A stretch of DNA of 10,492 nt from Virgibacillus_O xinjiangensis (GTDB taxonomy: Bacteria > Bacillota > Bacilli > Bacillales > Amphibacillaceae): NCBI RefSeq assembly GCF_042643145.1, contig NZ_JBHRSA010000033.1, forward strand, positions 1 to 10,492. The letters run 5' to 3'. The position numbers were made by a program, and so were the translations under genes. The stretch's first letter is position 1. Every line of letters starts with the position of its first letter. Below are positions 7,523 through 10,492 of this stretch, one piece after another. The notes under the pieces are model-generated. The model did no database searches, was not told the DNA's origin, and was given only the letters and a program-made list of their open reading frames with translations.

Positions 7523-7558
7523 AACTTTAATACTTTATTGCTTTATCTAATTAAAGTT
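7523..7558. promoter_or_regulatory. Inverted and tandem repeats in the hisZ-hisJ divergent region (candidate operator)
   Basis: AACTTTAAT (7523-7531) and ATTAAAGTT (7550-7558) form a perfect 9-bp inverted repeat with 18 bases between. Three CTTTA repeats lie in register every 8 bases (7525, 7533, 7541), and an inverted copy is at 7552-7556. The array lies across the predicted his transcription start and inside the hisJ promoter, well placed to repress both genes. A TrpR-like histidine regulator (HisR/YerC) has been proposed for Bacillales; whether it binds here is inference. The same bases could also form a hairpin at the 5' end of the his mRNA. Confidence 0.5.
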
Positions 7559-7565
7559 ATATAGT
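7538..7565 (+). promoter_or_regulatory. Candidate promoter for hisJ
   Basis: TTGCTT (7538-7543), a 16-base spacer and TATAGT (7560-7565) form a plausible plus-strand promoter 48 bases before the hisJ start. Its -10 box directly abuts the -10 box of the opposing his promoter, so polymerase could probably not occupy both at once. Weaker than the his promoter. Confidence 0.4.
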
Positions 7566-7594
7566 ATTCTAATAATTATAAGGAAAAAAGTCAA
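7566..7594 (-). promoter_or_regulatory. Sigma-A-type promoter of the his operon
   Basis: On the minus strand, TTGACT (7594-7589) matches the -35 consensus at 5 of 6 bases. A 17-base spacer leads to TAGAAT (7571-7566), which matches the -10 consensus at 5 of 6. Transcription would start near 7559, leaving a leader of about 55 bases before hisZ, too short for a T-box or a leader-peptide attenuator. Confidence 0.65.
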
Positions 7595-7613
7595 TAGAAA
7601 AGGGGAATTTAAT

Positions 7614-8414
7614 ATGTTCGACTACCATATTCATAGTGATTTTTCAGCCGATTGTGAGACCCCAATGGAAAAGACCATTGAGCAGGGGATAGAAAAAGGA
7701 TTGAAAGAAATTTGTTTCACGGAACATATTGATTATGATTATCCGGACGAATCGATTGTTTTTGAATTTGATCTTGGGGAATATGATAGATCCATTAAAA
7801 AGATGGAGGAGAAGTACCAGGATAGGATCGTTATCAAAAAGGGAGTGGAAATTGGTGTTCAACCTCATCTATTGGGCAGGTATGAAGAGCTGCTTGATCA
7901 AGAGGCTTTTGATTTTGTCATTTGTTCCATGCATACAACCGAACATAAGGATCTGCATTCCGGGGATTTCTTCCAGGGTAAGACAGTAGAACAGGCTTAT
8001 GATGTTTATTATAAAGAACTGCTGGATTGCGTGAAGCGGTTTAAACGATTTAATATTCTTGGACATGTAGATTTGGTGAAACGTTATACGGAGGTGAATA
8101 GCAAAAGGGACCACCATGATATCATTCGGGAGGTTTTCAAGGAAATCATCCCAGCAGGAAAAGGAATCGAATTGAATACATCCGGTTTCCGTTACGGCCT
8201 GGGCGCGGGAATGCCAAGCAAAGACATCCTTAAGCTTTACCGGGAACTTGGAGGAGAAATTCTTACATTAGGCTCTGACTCACATACGGAAACAACCGTC
8301 GGGTACAAATTCAAGGAGTCTTTGGAGCTCTTTGAGGAACTGGGCTTTAAATATATTACGACTTTCAAGGAGGGGGAGCCGGTATTCCACTCCATACAAT
8401 CCCTGTCTAGATAA
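7614..8414 (+). CDS. hisJ: Histidinol-phosphatase, PHP family
   Basis: HisJ dephosphorylates L-histidinol phosphate to L-histidinol, the step just before HisD, using a multinuclear metal centre. The 266-residue product has the PHP landmarks in order: HIH (5-7) near the N-terminus, FTEHIDYDYP (35-44; E37, H38), GVEIG (77-81; E79), CSMHTTEH (104-111; H107), GHVDLVKRY (150-158; H151) and GSDSHT (220-225; D222, H224). It fills the gap left by the monofunctional HisB. GGGG at 7602-7605 lies 8 bases before the ATG. It is divergent from the his operon and separated from the next gene by 82 bases with no terminator, so some read-through is possible. Confidence 0.93.
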   Translation: MFDYHIHSDFSADCETPMEKTIEQGIEKGLKEICFTEHIDYDYPDESIVFEFDLGEYDRSIKKMEEKYQDRIVIKKGVEIGVQPHLLGRYEELLDQEAFDFVICSMHTTEHKDLHSGDFFQGKTVEQAYDVYYKELLDCVKRFKRFNILGHVDLVKRYTEVNSKRDHHDIIREVFKEIIPAGKGIELNTSGFRYGLGAGMPSKDILKLYRELGGEILTLGSDSHTETTVGYKFKESLELFEELGFKYITTFKEGEPVFHSIQSLSR

Positions 8415-8444
8415 GGTTGAGCCAAGACAGTTCAGTATGGTGAA

Positions 8445-8453
8445 TGCTATAAT
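8445..8453 (+). promoter_or_regulatory. Extended -10 promoter for the hydrolase-murB pair
   Basis: TGCTATAAT is a perfect extended -10 element (TGn then TATAAT). No good -35 box is visible 16-18 bases upstream, which extended -10 promoters tolerate. It lies 43 bases before the TTG start and just after hisJ, suggesting that the hydrolase and murB are transcribed separately from hisJ, at least in part. Confidence 0.55.
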
Positions 8454-8496
8454 GAATGGATATCGCAACCAGAGCTTCAATAAGTGAGGGAGACCT

Positions 8497-9303
8497 TTGA
8501 AGAAGAAATTCATCATAGCTGCCGCCATTGCCTTTATCCTATTCGCCGGCATGCTATTATATAAGCCAACGAAACCAGTCTCTGATATCCACCATGGAAA
8601 TCCAACTTTGTTCGTCCATGGTTATAAAGGCACTTCCAATTCCTTTGGGCATATGCTGCATCGGTTTGAAGATGAGTATGGGTGGGGAAAGAAAGGACTC
8701 GTCTATTATGTCACTTCCAATGGAAGGGTACGTGACTACCATTTAAGCAAGGGGAGAGAGGAACCGATGTTTGTCCAGGTGATATTCCAAGACAATCGGG
8801 CAAGTTTTGAAGATACCACCCGCTGGCTTGCTTCAGTCACGACCCATTTGAAAGAGAATTATCATGCGAATGAAATCAATCTTGTCGGACATTCCATGGG
8901 GGGGATCGTTTCCTTGAAGTTTCTTCAGGATTATGAAGGGGAAGAATATCCGGACGTGGATCGGTTTATTGCTATAGGAAGCCCATTTGACGGCATTTAT
9001 AGTCAAAAGTATTTTCAAATCCACCATGATGAAGCAGCAACCGATTTGAAACCTGGATCCCTTGCTCTAGAGCTGATTCAAAAAAATGGTTTCCCACCAG
9101 GGACAGAGGTACTGAATGTCGCCAGTACGGGGGACAGTGTAGCACGCCCGGAAAGTGTGCAATCTATACGAACAGTTATCCCGGGCAATAAATATAATGA
9201 AACTATGATTGTCGATGAGGAACTCGGCCACAGCGCCCTTCATGAAAATGAACAGGTGGATTGGATGATCCATTCTTTCCTATGGAAAGAGAGAGAAGAT
9301 TAG
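8497..9303 (+). CDS. Membrane-anchored alpha/beta hydrolase, DUF915 family
   Basis: This 268-residue protein is an alpha/beta hydrolase whose substrate is unknown. Residues 1-4 (MKKK) and a hydrophobic segment (about 5-22) with no lipobox form a signal anchor, so the catalytic domain is probably extracytoplasmic. The oxyanion region FVHGYKGTSNSF (39-50) precedes the nucleophile elbow GHSMGG (131-136; S133). D213 (STGDSVA) and H245 (LGHSA) complete a likely Ser-Asp-His triad. Together these match the Gram-positive DUF915 family. The start is a TTG at 8497 with GAGGGAG just upstream; no better ATG precedes the hydrophobic segment. It is followed 41 bases later by murB, so the two are probably co-transcribed, but a wall-related role is only a guess from that neighbour. 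Esterase or lipase activity is plausible. Confidence 0.85.
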   Translation: MKKKFIIAAAIAFILFAGMLLYKPTKPVSDIHHGNPTLFVHGYKGTSNSFGHMLHRFEDEYGWGKKGLVYYVTSNGRVRDYHLSKGREEPMFVQVIFQDNRASFEDTTRWLASVTTHLKENYHANEINLVGHSMGGIVSLKFLQDYEGEEYPDVDRFIAIGSPFDGIYSQKYFQIHHDEAATDLKPGSLALELIQKNGFPPGTEVLNVASTGDSVARPESVQSIRTVIPGNKYNETMIVDEELGHSALHENEQVDWMIHSFLWKERED

Positions 9304-9344
9304 CTTAGAATGAAAGAGATTAATGGGATAAAGGAATGATGTAA

Positions 9345-10265
9345 TTGGCAAAGGAACATCACATATATGAAGAACTGATACAAATCATACCTGAGAGAGA
9401 TGTCATGCTGGATGAACCTTTGAGAAATCACACGTATACCCACCTTGGAGGGAATGCGGATTATCTGGTAAGGCCGAGAACTTATGAACAGGTTCAGGAG
9501 GTTGTAAGGCTCGCCAATCGCAAGGAAATGCCGTTCACACTACTGGGAAATGGTTCGAATCTCATTGTCAAAGATGGAGGGATCCGAGGAATCGTAATGA
9601 ATCTGCAGAACTTGATCTCTGTACAGATTGATGAACATACCATTGTTGCCCAAAGTGGGGCGCGGATCATTGACGTTTCACAACAGGCATTGAGCCACGA
9701 ACTGACCGGGTTGGAATTCGCCTGTGGGATACCGGGATCTGTAGGTGGGGCGTTATTTATGAATGCCGGTGCCTACGGCGGCGAGATTAAGGATGTACTC
9801 ACCAGCACGAAAGTGGTAGACAGGGAGGGCAATCTGCTGACATTGACAGCGGATCAGCTGGATCTGGACTACCGTACAAGTAATATTCCTGACAAAGGAT
9901 ATATCGTATTGGAGGCAACGTTTACGCTCGAAGACGGCAACTATGATGAAATAAAAGCAGTCATGGATGACTTGACATATAAGCGGGAATCCAAACAGCC
10001 ACTGGAATATCCATCTTGTGGGAGTGTATTCAAACGGCCTCCAGGTTATTTTGCCGGCAAATTGATTCAAGATAGTGAACTGCAAGGCAAGCAGATTGGA
10101 GGGGCACAAGTCTCCTTGAAGCATGCCGGTTTCATTGTGAATATAGACAATGCCTCCGCTAAGGAATATATCGATTTAATCCATTTTGTACAAAAAACGG
10201 TACAGGATAAATTTGGAGTTTCCCTAGAACGTGAAGTGAAGATTATTGGAGAGGATCCAGTATAG
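9345..10265 (+). CDS. murB: UDP-N-acetylenolpyruvoylglucosamine reductase MurB
   Basis: MurB is the FAD- and NADPH-dependent enzyme that reduces UDP-GlcNAc-enolpyruvate to UDP-MurNAc in the cytoplasm, the second committed step of peptidoglycan synthesis. The 306-residue product has the FAD-binding motifs LGNGSNLIV (67-75) and GIPGSVGGALFMNAGAYGGE (128-147), the DYRTSNI segment (175-181; R177) and the C-terminal domain with catalytic S227 in CGSVFKRP and E296 in LEREVKIIG. The start is a TTG at 9345, forced by an in-frame TAA at 9342-9344, with AAAGGA 9 bases upstream; the next in-frame ATG would remove 20 conserved residues. It ends at a strong terminator. Confidence 0.96.
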   Translation: MAKEHHIYEELIQIIPERDVMLDEPLRNHTYTHLGGNADYLVRPRTYEQVQEVVRLANRKEMPFTLLGNGSNLIVKDGGIRGIVMNLQNLISVQIDEHTIVAQSGARIIDVSQQALSHELTGLEFACGIPGSVGGALFMNAGAYGGEIKDVLTSTKVVDREGNLLTLTADQLDLDYRTSNIPDKGYIVLEATFTLEDGNYDEIKAVMDDLTYKRESKQPLEYPSCGSVFKRPPGYFAGKLIQDSELQGKQIGGAQVSLKHAGFIVNIDNASAKEYIDLIHFVQKTVQDKFGVSLEREVKIIGEDPV

Positions 10266-10268
10266 TAG

Positions 10269-10302
10269 AAGCTGTGGCGCCTGAAAGGGCCGCAGCTTTT
10301 TT
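10269..10302 (+). terminator. Rho-independent terminator after murB
   Basis: AAGCTGTGGC (10269-10278) pairs with GCCGCAGCTT (10289-10298) with one G-U wobble, across a 10-base loop, and runs into TTTTTT (10297-10302). It begins 4 bases after the murB stop and closes the hydrolase-murB transcript. Confidence 0.9.
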
Positions 10303-10315
10303 GCTATGGAGTGGG

Positions 10316-10427
10316 AGAGAAGAGCAGGTATATCCGCAGGAGGCATGCGGAATCAGCGGGAGAGCGGGTATATCGGCAGGAGGAGTGCGGAATCAGCGGG
10401 AGAGCGGGTATATCGGCAGGAGGAGGA
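10316..10427. repeat. 40-bp purine-rich intergenic tandem repeat, about 2.8 copies
   Basis: Copies run 10316-10355, 10356-10395 and 10396-10427 (partial). The core motifs are GGTATATC, then GCAGGAGG, then TGCGGAATCA. Copies 2 and 3 are identical over their shared first 30 bases; copy 1 differs at about eight positions. The plus strand is nearly all purine apart from the TATAT(C) cores. A 40-base period is not a multiple of three, so the repeat is unlikely to be coding. It follows the murB terminator and probably belongs to a dispersed intergenic repeat family. Confidence 0.85.
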
Positions 10428-10455
10428 TTAAGTCCGTATAATTGTGTAAAAGTGT

Positions 10456-10484
10456 AAAAAAAAGAATGGATCACATCAATTCTT
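10456..10484 (-). terminator. Probable minus-strand terminator for a gene beyond the right edge
   Basis: Arms 10462-10471 and 10475-10484 pair at 9 of 10 positions across the loop CAC. On the minus strand the stem runs into a poly-T tract (the A run 10456-10463). The stem is AT-rich and hence weak. It implies a convergent gene whose 3' end is just to the right; a minus-strand TAA at 10489-10487 could be its stop, but too little is visible to call it. Confidence 0.5.
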
Positions 10485-10492
10485 GGTTACAA

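Noticed and set aside
7505..7565. T-box riboswitch or histidine leader-peptide attenuator upstream of hisZ
   Set aside because: The predicted leader is only about 55 bases, lacks the T-box sequence and has no run of His codons.
9753..10124. 123-residue minus-strand open frame opposite murB
   Set aside because: Shadow of murB; no start signal and no recognisable motif.
10316..10427. CRISPR array
   Set aside because: The repeat units abut directly with no variable spacers, and no cas gene is in view.

Overview
The window looks like chromosomal DNA of a low-to-moderate GC Gram-positive bacterium of the family Bacillaceae. The evidence is a short-form HisG paired with HisZ, a hisZGDBHAF(IE) gene order, strong GGAGG-type ribosome binding sites, two TTG starts, a lipoprotein related to the PrsA/SurA chaperones, and a Gram-positive-type DUF915 hydrolase. 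The very acidic lipoprotein hints at a halotolerant genus (Virgibacillus/Oceanobacillus/Halobacillus-like), but the genus is inference.

Layout. Bases 1-65 are the 3' end of a group II intron: part of domain V, then domain VI with a bulged branch-point A, ending in ...CGAT. The rest of the intron lies to the left of the window. Bases 66-256 hold no convincing gene, only a small hairpin and a weak promoter. Bases 275-985 (+) encode a SurA_N-type lipoprotein without a PPIase domain. A bidirectional terminator (995-1027) separates it from the convergent histidine operon.

Bases 1032-7504 (-) are an eight-gene histidine operon, transcribed right to left as hisZ, hisG, hisD, hisB, hisH, hisA, hisF, hisIE. 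Seven junctions overlap or nearly touch, so translation is probably coupled. A divergent control region (7505-7613) carries a good sigma-A-type promoter for hisZ, a candidate promoter for hisJ, and a 9-bp inverted repeat with tandem CTTTA repeats that may be an operator. hisJ (7614-8414, +), a PHP-type histidinol-phosphatase, runs the other way. Together these genes cover every step of histidine synthesis from ATP + PRPP except the aminotransferase step (hisC), which must be encoded elsewhere.

Bases 8497-10265 (+) hold a membrane-anchored DUF915 alpha/beta hydrolase and murB (peptidoglycan precursor synthesis). They share a likely extended -10 promoter and end at a strong terminator (10269-10302). 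The last 190 bases contain a purine-rich 40-bp tandem repeat (about 2.8 copies) and a hairpin with a poly-T tract readable on the minus strand, which suggests a convergent gene just beyond the right edge.

Most of the window is ordinary core metabolism. The points worth a second look are the intron remnant and its insertion site, the his/hisJ divergent operator, the PPIase-less lipoprotein, and the intergenic repeat. I see no clear previously undescribed multi-gene system.
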